This document shows positions 23,033 to 33,844 of a stretch of DNA of 64,000 nucleotides, one piece after another. The DNA lies in assembly GCF_901000735.1 (NCBI RefSeq), contig NC_081549.1, positions 22,271,584 through 22,335,583 on the forward strand, written 5' to 3'. Every line of letters begins with the position of its first letter. The stretch's first letter is position 1. Source of the DNA: Corylus avellana. Its lineage: Eukaryota > Streptophyta > Magnoliopsida > Fagales > Betulaceae. The notes beneath the pieces were generated by a model, which did no database searches, was not told where the DNA came from, and saw only the letters and a list, made by a program, of their open reading frames with translations. The position numbers and the translations under genes were made by a program.

Positions 23033-23192
23033 ACGTCTTCTTCATCTTCAAAACACGCGCTGATACTTACGTGTACGTCTTCCCAAGGATGTCTTCCAAT
23101 CTCCTTCGAATCTTGCCTTAGCTTGGTGGGTTAACTCTCAAATCTGATCAATATATATGTGTTAAGAATTAGTATCGATTTCCCAGAAGAAT

Positions 23193-24186
23193 ATGGAACA
23201 GGCAACGGAAGTAGCGGCTGAAGCTCATCATGCTAACTGGGTCATCAGCCCCAACTATTGCGCTCCTCATCCTGTTGAGCTTACAATCGTCAGAAAGGCA
23301 ATGACCATAACCCATGGAAACTTTGATATCACAGGCATCGATGGCAACATCGTTTTTAAAGTTAGAGCACCCTTTGCCATCTTCCACAATCCCGGGAATG
23401 TCTTACTTGATGCTGCTGGAAATCCCATTCTCACTTTAAGACCCAAGGTTCGCTTTATATATATCTACTTCATAATTAACATCATATTTGTATTGCTTGT
23501 GTATTTATTTTTGAACTTTTGTATGATTTATATTGTTTGGTTTGTGTTTCCTTTAACTTTAATTAGAAACATTTGTCTAAGAACACATGTTCACCTCCTC
23601 TAGGTGTTCTTCTACGGGTCTAAACTGTTTTTCTGTAAATTTAATTTCTCATTTGTGCAGTTATCCTCAATATTCCATCGTAAATGGAAAGTTTTTAAGG
23701 GTGATAGCACAGACTCTGCCAATCTGCTCTTCAGCGCAAAGCTATCTTCAACATTCCAATTCAAGACCACAGTAGACGTGTTCTTAGCAAATAACACAAG
23801 AGAGGATGTTTGCGACTTCAAAGTCAAGCAAAGTTTTTGGCAACGATCTTGTGTTGTTTATGCTGGAAACTCTTCCACGGCAGTCGCCCAGGTAATATTA
23901 ATGTTGATACTCTAATAATCTCACAATCCTTTAAAAAGATCCATATATCCATATATATTGATATTTTAAATTTGAGGCAAGATGGTTTTGTTATGTTTAT
24001 TTATACTGAATCAATTGATAAATATTGTTGGAAATGCAGATGCATAAGAAGCAATCCCTGTTTGGAAAGGAGAAATTCATGGTGACAGTGAATCCCAACA
24101 TTGATTACGCATTCATAGCTGCGGTCATTGTGATTCTCTGTGAGATCAATTTTAGCAACAGGAGTACTCCTAGCCCAGCTTCTTAG
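23193..24186 (+). CDS. LURP-one-related protein, copy A (intact, subfamily I)
   Basis: Three exons (23193-23447, 23661-23891, 24040-24186) with GT-AG introns and phase-0 joins give a 210-residue protein. Landmarks in order are ISPNYCAPHPVEL, VRKAMTIT, NIVFKV, NVLLDAAGNPILTLRPK (exon 1), WKVFKGDSTDSANLLFS, LDVFL-type VDVFLANN, DVCDFKVKQS and SCVVYAGNSS (exon 2), then MHKKQS, FMVTVNPNIDYAFIAAVIVIL (exon 3, split here as motifs). This is the LOR/DUF567 tubby-C-terminal-like beta-barrel with a central hydrophobic helix; Arabidopsis LURP1 of this family is needed for basal defence against downy mildew. Its biochemical role is unclear. Length matches the family. A PPR fragment follows its stop codon immediately. 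Confidence 0.93.
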
Positions 24187-24242
24187 GTAGGCACTTGGTG
24201 TTGGGTCATAGTTGTAGGTGTTGATGGAGTGTACGAGAGTGG
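24186..24242 (-). pseudogene. Antisense fragment of the PPR gene behind LOR copy A
   Basis: About 57 bp match the PPR gene at 21511-21568, giving LVHSINTYNYDPTPSAYL on the minus strand against LVHSFNTYNCDPTPSAYL in the intact gene. It begins at the stop codon of LOR copy A. It marks the duplication breakpoint that produced copy B. Confidence 0.85.
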
Positions 24243-24754
24243 CCAAATTTGAAAGCCAATTGAGAAACGATTCTTTTTTTTTGTTTGTTTTTAATCAAAG
24301 GGGAATGAGATCCATTTGTTCAAACAAGAAGGCCTTTTTACCTTGAGCTGTAGGTTTCTTTGGGCTTTCTCTCGATAAGGGCTCGGACAAATTGTAATTG
24401 GGTCAACGAATTATATTTGTTTGTAAAAGAATGGTGGAACGTGGCTTCAGTTGTTGATGCCACGATGGTCATTTAGTTACCTTTCACCAAATTTGATAAG
24501 GTTTTGAAGAATTTTGAGCCTTCTCTCCATTCCTCGTGGGTTAGTGGACCATGAGCCACTATATATATAGCCACTACATATAGTGGCTCTTACCTTTTAC
24601 TTTCGAGATTGTGACATCTCAGACAAAGGCCCATGTGATTTTGGGTCGTTGAGATACCTTTTATGAGAAATTTCACAAAAAAATTTTCCATTTGTTTTGA
24701 AACTACTTTTAAAGTTTTAAAACTGTACTTTCAATTTTTTATACTGTTTCATTT
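24243..24754. repeat. LOR intergenic spacer, copy 1
   Basis: The segment with AAGAATGGTGGAACGTGGCTT and GGTTAGTGGACCATGAGCCA recurs at 37085-37330 and 42948-43160. The upstream piece CTTGAGCTGTAGGTTTC recurs at about 42678. It is non-coding and useful as a marker of array duplication. Confidence 0.75.
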
Positions 24755-25032
24755 CGTTAAATCTTATAAAAATTGTCAAAATATTCATATATATATTTTT
24801 TATAAATAGATTAAAATAAAAAATTGTAAAAATTTATCAACCATCCAAAACATGTCGGTGCCTCATCAATGGGATGAAAAGGTTATGAATTTATCGTTAA
24901 ATCTTATAAAAATTGTCAAAATATTTATATATATTTTTTTATAAATAGATTAAAATAAAAAATTGTAAAAATTTATCATCCATCCAAAACATGTCGGTGC
25001 CTCATCAATGGGATGAAAAGGTTATGAATTTA
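24755..25032. repeat. Tandem duplication, two 140-bp units
   Basis: Units start at 24755 and 24895 with CGTTAAATCTTATAAAAATT and end with GGGATGAAAAGGTTATGAATTTA. They differ by only a few bases, so the duplication is recent. One unit-like copy occurs at about 37420-37555. Confidence 0.85.
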
Positions 25033-25188
25033 AGTCCAATAGAAAAAGGCCACACCACCTAAAAACTAATCTACGAACTAAAACACTAGATTTTAAAGCC
25101 TTTCTTCTTCTTCCTTATGCCGACAACTCCTCTCCATTTGCTACCAAAAAAAAAAAAACTCTCCATTAACAGAGAAAGAGAGATGCTC

Positions 25189-25221
<33 letters not shown>

Positions 25222-26248
25222 CAGAGATTGTAAGAGAGAACCCGAACCATGACTAGGTCACGGCATGCGGCACTAGAAACAAGTTAACCTTCCCCTCTAA
25301 GATTTAATTTTGAATCCAAAAATGAGTTTTGAGGCATTAGAAACAGGTTTTAAGGCATTATAATCGAGTTTTGAAGCATTAAAATTTGATTTTGAGGCTG
25401 GGTTTCGCTGGATCTCACTGGATTTTGGGTTTTGTTTAGCTCCGAAAATACAATATTTATCTCATTAAGGTTGTTAGAATTGTAGTGCCAAAACGTAATT
25501 TTGACAAAAGCTTAAAAACAAAAATTTTACCAAAAAGCATTTTTTTACTTAAAAATTATATATTTCAAACGCAATTTTAAATATACCCTAAATATGTGTT
25601 ACATACATAGCATCTCTCTTAAAGTTCAGCCTAGGGCCACAATCCGAATAAGAAGAAGAGTGTACTCTAAAACAGTATGGCTTACTTCAAGTAAAAAATT
25701 ATTGTGAATTCCTTGGGAAAAAAAAAAAGTAACGGTGAAAATTGTAAGATTGAACGAGAATTTCAATTATTATTTTTTTTTTACTAAAGGCAATTTTCGT
25801 CATTAATTTTTGTACAGGAAGATCTCTAGTAATTTTTTTTTTTACTAGAGATATGTCTTTTACAAACTAAACAATTAAAATTTAATTGTGGTTAATTGTG
25901 GTAGACATAGTACTAACACATGGATTGTCATGTCAATTTATAAGTCTACATAAAATTCAACACATTAATCATTAAATAATTAAATTTGATTATAACTAAT
26001 ATGACAATGTCATGTACACTTCCAAGTCACACATTTTTTGAAGAAAAAAAAAAAAAAGATTGAGAATAATATAGTTGATCCTTCTCATGGTAAAAAGGGA
26101 AATACATAATAAATTATAATGAAAATGAATAACCAAATCAATGATGTCATCTAGTAAGCCATTTCTTAGTCGATTGTTAATTAATGATTGACTTAGGTTT
26201 CCCAATTTAATGTAACGGCACCTTGGTTGCATTATTTGGCCTCCTTAA
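25033..26248. other. Upstream block of LOR copy B
   Basis: It has a (GA)n tract near 25193-25218. From 25615 it is paralogous to 22115-22700 upstream of copy A. No gene is seen. Confidence 0.55.
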
Positions 26249-26528
26249 GGGTCCGTTTGTTAAAGAGTTTTTGGGTTTTAGTAGTTTAATATTGTAGGGA
26301 AAATTGATTGATGTACAAAAAAGTAAGATTTTTTTTTTAAAAAAAAAGAGAAAAAGTAAGAATGTTTGGTATAGAAAAAAGAAAAAAAAAAAAAATTGTT
26401 TTGTAGTAATTTTTTTATTTGAATAATAATAAAAAGTGATTGATGTAATGTAAAAAATAAAAGAATGTTGAAAAAAATAAAAAAGTGAGGTGAATGGTAT
26501 TAGATCAAAAACGTTTAGCAAACGGGCC
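26249..26528. mobile_element. Tourist-like (PIF/Harbinger) MITE, 280 bp
   Basis: The ends read GGGTCCGTTTGTTAAA and GTTTAGCAAACGGGCC and are inverted repeats, flanked by TAA on both sides (26246-26248 and 26529-26531). TAA and TTA trinucleotide TSDs with GG(G)NCCGTTTG ends typify Tourist elements. The paralogous position near 22710 upstream of copy A lacks the insert. Confidence 0.78.
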
Positions 26529-26531
26529 TAA

Positions 26532-27177
26532 ACAAAAAGAGGTTAATTGTCTTCTCTAGCTAGTGGCTTCCTTGTACCCGGCCTTGTGGTGCCTTGAAGG
26601 CTTGAACTTGGACCAAGTTTTCACATGGCAATTAATTCTTCAAATTTTAGCAAATTTAAACAGCTATTATAAGAGATGCCATGCAGAACCACAAAGATAA
26701 CGTCGTGGATTTTGTCACAATCAAAATCCATGACGATTACCCGGCCACCCATTGGATCGAAAACCAACCCCCGGATCCAACCAGGAATATGATTTTCTTT
26801 TGACTTCGAAATATGTCAAAAAGTCAAATATATCCTTCTTCTTCGCACTCTGACGTATATTGCATATATATATATATATTGACATCTTCTTCATCTTTCA
26901 AAACACGCGCTGATACTTACGCGTACGTCTTCTCATGGATGTCTGGTCTTCCAATCTTCGTAGAAGTACTCGAAGAAGTGGTCAACTCTCAACATTTCCT
27001 GCCTCATCAACTTGGTAACAATATATATATATATATATATATGAGAAGCGCACAATATATGCATAGATAAGCAAAAGCCTCAATTCACAATATATGAGAA
27101 GCGCACAATATATGCATAGATAAGCAAAAGATAAGAAAGTTGTTCATAATTAGTATCGATTTCCCAGAAGAATTAAT
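26532..27177 (+). promoter_or_regulatory. Promoter and leader of LOR copy B
   Basis: 26690-26960 is almost identical to 22860-23110. A TATA-rich tract (26862-26880) takes the place of copy A's TATA box. Two tandem copies of a GAAGCGCACAATATATGCATAG unit lie at about 27044-27120. Confidence 0.6.
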
Positions 27178-28397
27178 ATGGCACAGCCAATGGGTGTGCG
27201 GCCAGTAGCTGATCATCCTGCTTCAGTTATCAGCTCCAATTATTGCGCTCCTCATCCTATTGATCTTGCAATCGTCAGAAAGGTCAAGCCCCTAACCGGG
27301 GAAAGCTTTGAAATCACAAACATCGAAGGCAACATCGTTTTTAAACTCAAAGCACCCTATAGCTTCAGCCATAGCCTGCGTGTCTTACTTGATGCAGCTG
27401 GAAATCCCATTGTCACTTTCAGACAGAAGGTTCGCTACCTACTTCATAACATCATATTTCTATAATATTTAGCACTTTCTCATTCGTGTGAATACACCCC
27501 CCCCCCAAAACTTGTGGTTGAGCTAAAGTTGAATATGGTTCACACTTGACCCACACACGAGCGTGCAAGTTTGGAGTATTTTTTCTTTTTGAAGAGTTTT
27601 TCAAAAAGATTTCATTTCGTCAATAAAAAATCATTGTGTATTTGTTTGTATGTATTTCTGGATTTTTGTGTGATTGCTATCGTTTGGTTTGTGTTTCCTT
27701 TAATTTTAATTGGCAAAGTTTGTCTAAGAGCCCCTATTTACCTATTCACCCTCTCTAGGTTCTTTTTTTTCGGGTCAAAACTGTTATTGATCGGTAAATT
27801 CAATTTTTCATTGGCCCAGATAAACTCATGGCATGGTAGATGGAAAGTTTTTAGGGGTAGTAGCACAGACTCCAGCAATCTACTCTTCAGTGCTAAGCGA
27901 TCTTCAATGTTCCAATATGTCAATAGCACAATAGACGTGTTCTTGGCAAATAACACAAGAGAGGATTATTGTGACTTCAAGCTGAAGGGAAGTTATCGGC
28001 TACGATCTTGTGTCATTTATGCTGGAGACTCAACCACACTAATTGCCCAGGTAAGATTAACGTTGATACTTTAATAATTTCACAGCCCTTTAAATCCATA
28101 TACATTAATTATATTAGTAATTTGGCATTAATAGGCTCTTACGATAATAAAAGGCATGGCCTTATTGCAAGAGATCCCAGTCACTTGCGGGCATAAATTG
28201 AAAGGAAGCTTGTTTTGTTATGTCTATACTAAATCAAGTAATAATTGTTGGAAATGCAGATGCATAAGGAGCAATCCCGGCAACGCATCTTCCAGCTTCC
28301 AAAGGACAAATTCACGGTGACAGTGAATCCCAACATTGATTACGCATTCATAGTTGTGCTTATTTTGATTCTTTACGAGATCGATAGTTCGGACTGA
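27178..28397 (+). CDS. LURP-one-related protein, copy B (intact)
   Basis: Exons 27178-27429, 27820-28050 and 28260-28397 encode 206 residues with conserved splice sites and phase-0 joins. Landmarks are ISSNYCAPHPIDLAIVRK, FEITNIEGNIVFKL, RVLLDAAGNPIVTFRQK, then WKVFRGSSTDSSNLLFSAKR, IDVFLANNTRED, CDFKLKGSY, SCVIYAGDS, and MHKEQS...VTVNPNIDYAFIVV. It is a LOR/tubby-like fold protein, of normal family length. Its exons 1-2 are closest to copy A, but intron 1 (CACACGAGCGTGCAAGTTTGGA) matches copies E and G, so it sits between subfamilies I and III. A short C-run (27499-27509) lies in intron 1. Confidence 0.92.
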
Positions 28398-28497
28398 GAC
28401 AATCTGGAATTGGTATGCAATCCTAGATGTGGGTTGATCTATGGATCCTAGATACTTTCCTTCTAAAAGACAAGCAATATGTTTGTGGCAATAAAGA

Positions 28498-28499
<2 letters not shown>

Positions 28500-28540
<41 letters not shown>
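28500..28540. repeat. (AT)n microsatellite
   Basis: About 20 AT repeats lie 100 bp after copy B and abut a MITE insertion. Confidence 0.9.
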
Positions 28541-28542
<2 letters not shown>

Positions 28543-28546
28543 AATA

Positions 28547-28930
28547 GAGAAGTGGTAGAAATCCAAATAAATGAATTTAGAAAAATTTTAAAACTGATGT
28601 GGCAAGAGTTTTTAAATTAAAAAAATAAATATGCCATAATTTAATAAAAACTTCATATTTTGCCCATAAAAGTTCATGTGACAAGATGCCACATCTTCTT
28701 TTTATCTTGTCTTTTTTCCTCTATAAAAAAATATGATGTGACATCTTGCCACATAGACTTTTATGAGTAAAATGTGAAGTTTTTATTAGATTCTAGCATT
28801 TATCTTAAAAAAATGCAATTCTCTCTTCTTTGTCTTTCACTCTTCTCTCTTCTTTGTTTGCTACTTACAGTTTGTCATGTTAGTTTTAAATTTTTTTTGA
28901 ATTCATTTGTTTAATTCCTTAACACTTCTC
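28547..28930. mobile_element. MITE (384 bp) with perfect 9-bp TSD
   Basis: The termini GAGAAGTG and CACTTCTC are inverted repeats, and TATCAAATA flanks both sides (28538-28546 and 28931-28939). An inner inverted repeat (AAAAACTTCATATTTTGCCCAT against GTAAAATGTGAAGTTTTTATT) makes a long hairpin. The 9-bp TSD suggests Mutator ancestry, with ends different from those at 8386 and 15890. Confidence 0.82.
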
Positions 28931-28939
28931 TATCAAATA

Positions 28940-29844
28940 TGATGTATGACGACATACACCTATTTTGGGGTGCAAACATTGGGAGCATAAAATGACAAAA
29001 AAAAAAAAAAAATCGTGCAATTTCAAGACCCAACCGATGTTTTACAACATTTTGCTGTCAAATCCCCTTAGATGGGCCATTCTGAAGGGCCGAACAACTC
29101 TGCCACACGACCGTTGGAACTAAGATACAACTGGAGCGACTGAAACATACAAGGAAAAATGATTTTGACAAAGAATCACGATCCTAATGGATTGTCGTTG
29201 ACAAAATCAATTTTATAGATTTTTCTATTTTAAATTAGGATTTTGACGTTTATTTGAATTTTCCATGCATCTTTAGTTTATTTTATTGCCTTTAAGATTT
29301 AATATTTTGTAATGTTTCCTTCTTAATTAAATGATTTAGTTACTTTTAAAGTTTTAGCATCCGTCTTTAGGTGCTCTAGGTTGTTATAAAAAGACAAATG
29401 GATGTATTGCAAAAACAACTTTAATAAATAATCAACTATTGAAATCATTAAAAAAACTATTGAAATCAATAAAACTTAGGTGCCTTTGTGTTTCTAAGCT
29501 AGGTGATAGCTTGTTTATTTTATAGGAAGAAGATGTAACAGCTTCTTTTCTTTTTATCTTGTGCAACGGAAACAACTTTTCTAACAACATACGTCAAATT
29601 TTGTTATAAACGCTACACGAACATTTTCCTTATTTGTAACAGGGTATTGGATCATCATTAATGCAATTATAAAACTAGTCAATTTTAAGGTGTTTGAGGG
29701 GTAATATTGTCTTAATATTAAAGTTGAAGAACAAAATTTATAATATTTTCCATCATTTTACACTAAATGAATATTCTTAATTTCAAATAAAATGAAAATA
29801 ATCCTGTCTTTAAATCTAAGGTTGTCATCTTAATTGAGTTATCA
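28940..29844. other. Gene-less stretch
   Basis: Nothing recognisable is present apart from a poly(A) run at about 28998-29011. Confidence 0.45.
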
Positions 29845-29945
29845 CTTAAAAACTTATTTGGCCATATTGCCCGGCAAATATTTTCTTCCTCATGGACTCC
29901 ATTTCGGCAGGAGAAGCCCCCATTGCACATAAATAAGAAAACTAA

Positions 29946-29980
<35 letters not shown>

Positions 29981-29990
29981 AGACCCTACA
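29845..29990 (+). promoter_or_regulatory. Orphan LOR promoter remnant
   Basis: GCAAATATTTTCTTCCTC, then a CCCCCATTGCACATAAATAAGAA TATA region, matches the promoters upstream of copies D, E and G. No LOR exon follows; an (AT)n tract ends it. It is a remnant of a lost or moved copy. Confidence 0.65.
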
Positions 29991-30691
29991 TTTTCTTCAA
30001 AATTTTGACTACAAAATAGTAAAGTTGTTACCTATAGTTATAAAATCACATTGATGGTTGGTTAGAGGACATCAAAAGTGCGTTTAACACCCTTAAAGTT
30101 TGTTTGGAGAAAAAAAAAAACACGTTTGGTGAAAAAAATTCAAAGTGCTTTTGAATGTCAAAAAACCTAAAAATAACCAAAACGCACTTTTGACAAAAAC
30201 TTAAAAATGAAGCTTTTGCAACCAAAAAATAAGTTTTTTTACTTAAAAACTTTATTTCTTAAACACAATTCCAAACAGGTCATAAAAATGTTTTATATAT
30301 AGTTGTTAATTATTTTTTGGGTGTTAATTATTCATTAAAAAATGCTTATTTTTGGGTTATTGTTTGCATTCCAATCTAGCAAGATTTCCCGACAAAAAAA
30401 AACTAGCAAGATTTCCTCTTATATTTTTGTATATTTGAAATTATTAGCGGCGACTTTAAGTAACAATAGGGGCGAAAATATGTCGCCGCTGATAAGGAAA
30501 TGCTGTCGTTTCCAGAAATTTTTTTCCAAAAATGTTTTGGCGCATATCCTTAAACATTTCGCACCAAAATATTTTTGCTTGTTTTAAACCTAAAAGGCTG
30601 AAAGTCTAACAACCTTTACTCTGGCCGTCCGTTCATCTCCCTCTCTCAAATCGTCTCTCTCGTTCTCTCTTCCTCTCTCGAATCGTCGTCC

Positions 30692-30717
30692 ATGGTGGTT
30701 CCGGTGATCGCAGAAGG
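30692..30717 (+). other. Possible first exon of a chimeric transcript in the element
   Basis: After a CT-rich leader, ATG starts MVVPVIAE and runs into a good donor (AAG|GTAACTTT). The captured LRR fragment lies 115 bp downstream. This could initiate a chimeric transcript, though no coding function is implied. Confidence 0.35.
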
Positions 30718-30831
30718 TAACTTTATCAAAATTATTTTGCTATTTGTTTTCCCAGGTTCTGTTTTGCTATTTTTTTTGGTTCACCCAAGTTCTTTTTTGC
30801 TGGTTTTGTAGTCACTTATTTCTAATTTTGG

Positions 30832-30978
30832 TTCAGTTATCCTGATTGTGGTGCGATTGGAGGGCTGCAGCTCTTGAATATTAGCAGAAACAGTTTAGTT
30901 GGTCCTCTGCCCACGTTTCATGGTTTTGTTGGGTTAAAGTTCTTGGACTTGTCTTTCAATTTATATTCAACAAAATAG
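30832..30978 (+). pseudogene. Captured leucine-rich repeat gene fragment
   Basis: One open frame gives GGLQLLNISRNSLVGPLP followed by GLKFLDLSFN, which is about two plant-type LRR units (LxxLxLSxNxLxGxLP) as in receptor-like kinases. It ends at a TAG after 48 codons. No kinase or other LRRs are present. It is a fragment in a probable transposon. Confidence 0.75.
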
Positions 30979-32284
30979 TAATGACCAATTTAGGCACATC
31001 CTACTTCTAAACATATATATTTTGAAATTATAAATTCAAGCTGTTAAATAGTATATATATATATTAGGTTGCGATATTTTATTAGTGGTTGTTCACATTT
31101 TGATCTTTTCGTTTCACTTGATGGCTTCACTTGTAATTTTTTTTCTCTATTCTATCTAATTGTTTACCTATGGTTATAAGGCTTTGGTTGGTATAATTGT
31201 TTTGTTCTACTACCTCTTTTATCTCAGTTTCTTCAGAAAATTTGAATGGGGAAGCTTTTACTTTTGTTCCCTTGATGTCTATTAGGATTGTCTCTGTAGG
31301 GGGATGACTTGATTCTATTATTGTTTTATCTTCTTTTTCCCAACTTATTTTAGTGAGTGTGTTAATCTTAGGGTTTTTGTAGAATTCTTTAATGTATTGA
31401 AAGAAATCTATTTGTATCTTATATATATAAAGGGTCCATTGAGTTAATTGAAAACATGTTGCTGTTATTCCTTGATAAACTCAAATGATAGAGATAGAGA
31501 AATGTTAAAATTCACTAAATTTGAAACAATTGCATACTTCACTAAATTCAAAGGTTTGATGATTATTTAGTCCTTTAAAAGTGAATTGAAACATGATGGC
31601 CTAATTAGACTTTTTTCGCTGTTCTATGTCTTGTATACTTGTTGGATGTTTGATCTTTGGAAATCCCTTATTACTTTGACTCATACACATCGACTTAATA
31701 TTTGAAGTCATTCTATATTTAGCAATATGATGTGAACTTTTTCCTACATAAGGTGACCTTATAGACCAGCTCAGCGTGACATACATATCATTTTATCTCT
31801 ATTGGTTTCAAAAGATGTCTTCTCCATGTCTGTATTCTAAGCATGAAAATAACCTCTCTCTCTCTCTTGATTATCAAGCAATTCGTGTGCATCTGCATGA
31901 GTGCCTATGTATTCAGTAAGAGACATTACAAGTTTAGTATAGGCTTGAGCTTTTCTGACATGCTTTTAATTTGTTTTCAAATATCTTTGCTTTTGACTCC
32001 TATTGCTGCTCTTGGCCAGGACATTTCTAGTGCTCTTGTTTACTAGAGATGTCTTTTGATTGCTATATATAGGTAGATAGATACATACATGCATACATAT
32101 ATGTCTATATATACATACATGTGTGTGTAGTTTTTGTGACAGCATTCTAGCATTAAAATCTATCCCTCCCCCCTCTCTTGTCGAAATTTATATTCTTTTA
32201 TTATTGTTGCTTCCACCTTTTGAATTGTTTAATGCTTTTGCAATACTACTGCACTATTTCTTATGTTTATCTTGTTTTTACCAG

Positions 32285-33058
32285 TCCATTGAATTCAAAG
32301 ATATTGTTAAAATTGGACGCACTCACACTCAAGATGCCACACCTTTGACTCTTGGGCAAGAGTTTAGTGGCTATTCTACACAAGTAAGATGACATAACTT
32401 TGTTGGAAGCATAGACCAAGCTTTATACTTTTTGGGATGGACTTCTCATTGCTTTGCGCTGTTGCAGGTGAAGTATGGAATTGACCGGGTCTTGTGCACT
32501 CTACCCCAAATGTATCAGGTCAGCAATGCAGATTAAAGTATTGACTCTTTCATTTTTCTTTTCCTCGCCTTTTACATGTCTCTGATTGGAGATTTTATTT
32601 GAGCAGCTTGCACAGGGTGGTACTGCTGTGAAGTAATTTTACTTCTTTTGGTGTCTGTGATGTGTATTGTTCTAATTATGAGTACTGTTGCTTTGATCTC
32701 GTTCTTCTGGATTGATTCTGCTCTGTTTGTATCAATATTCTAAGACCTCTCAATAGATTTATTTTATTTTTTTTATGATCCCTATTAACACCTTTTCCTT
32801 ATTGCTTCAGAAAATTATTATCATAAAACTGTTAGGTTATTTTTTTGGATTTGAGCTGTAATGAACATGAATCCTGTATTGTTTCCTTTGAATATTATTC
32901 AGAAAAAATGCTTCTACACTTCAGTTGTATTCTTCATGTTTAGTTTGACAGTAGTTGTCATTTGACTGTAATTTAGGTTTGATGTAAAGATAGCTGCAGC
33001 AGTAGCTGACGAAACAAACTTACCATTTGTCATTGCAGAAAACAAATTTGAAACTTTG
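32285..33058 (+). pseudogene. Captured fumarase gene fragment (four exons)
   Basis: Four exon pieces with introns are seen: 32285-32383 ([20 protein letters not shown]), 32468-32518 (VKYGIDRVLCTLPQMYQ), 32607-32633 (LAQGGTAVK) and 32977-33058 (FDVKIAAAVADETNLPF). They match class II fumarate hydratase in order, including the substrate-binding [10 protein letters not shown] motif. The exon carrying the GTGLN stretch between the third and fourth pieces is missing, and everything N- and C-terminal is absent. Introns are retained, so this is DNA-level capture and not a retrocopy. It cannot give an active enzyme. Confidence 0.9.
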
Positions 33059-33194
33059 GTTAGCTTCTAATCCCCTAACTCCTGCTTTTCTTCTATCATT
33101 TTTTATTCTTTTTGTATTATAATTTATATATAATAAAACCCTTTTTTTTTTTTTAATTTTTATTATTATTTTTTTTTTTAATTTTTCTCATATC

Positions 33195-33410
33195 AATAGC
33201 GGCGACCTCCACGTCGCCGCTATTAGTATATCATTAGTGGCGACTTACTATTGGTATATCATTAGCGGCGACCACCATGTTGTTGCTAATGATATACCAA
33301 TAGTGGTGACATAAGACCCATTTCAAATTGTTTTTTGCATTGAGAGAAAAATTATTTGTCGCCGCTGTTGAGTAATCATTAGCGGCGACCCTAAAAGTTG
33401 CCGTTATTTA
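33195..33410. repeat. Subterminal motif cluster of the CACTA-like element
   Basis: At least six copies of AGCGGCGAC or GTCGCCGCT-like 9-mers occur in both orientations, spaced 10-100 bp apart and interleaved with TATATCATTAG blocks. A GC-rich GGGGTGGC segment follows at 33440-33540, then poly(T). Confidence 0.65.
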
Positions 33411-33844
33411 TCATTAGCATCAGACTATTTGCAGGAGATGTGGCCGGGGTGGATTCGCGTGGCACCCCCATGGGCTGGGGTGGCGGTGAGCCGCCCCCAC
33501 CTCCCTCTGGGGTGGCTCCTCTCTCACTTGGGTGGCTGCAAACCCCTCTCAATTTTTTTTTTTTTTTTTTTAAAAAAAATTAATTAAACCTGATATAATT
33601 AGGTGGTTTGGTTTTATCTTCTTAACATGTTCCATGCTAAAGTGTCACATCTTCATAGGTGGGCACAAAATGGTGGTTTTGTGCACCGACCACGTTGAAG
33701 TTATTTTCTTTAAAAATTGACATACTCTCTTAGAGTACAATTAAAATTCAAGAATAACTTCACTCTCTTTTCTTCCAAACTCGTCTTCCTCTTTCTCATT
33801 TCTGCATAATTTTTATTCTTCCCAATTTCATTCAGAAAACTAAT

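Larger units (their letters stand above)
30440..33410 (+). mobile_element. Probable CACTA (En/Spm)-like element carrying gene fragments
   Basis: Both sides carry clusters of the motif AGCGGCGAC and its complement GTCGCCGCT: two near 30447-30490 and six or more in 33199-33390. Repeated subterminal motifs of this kind are characteristic of plant CACTA elements. Between them lie exon pieces of two unrelated genes with introns kept. I could not find the CACTA termini or a 3-bp TSD, so the ends are approximate and a different TIR superfamily is possible. Confidence 0.55.
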
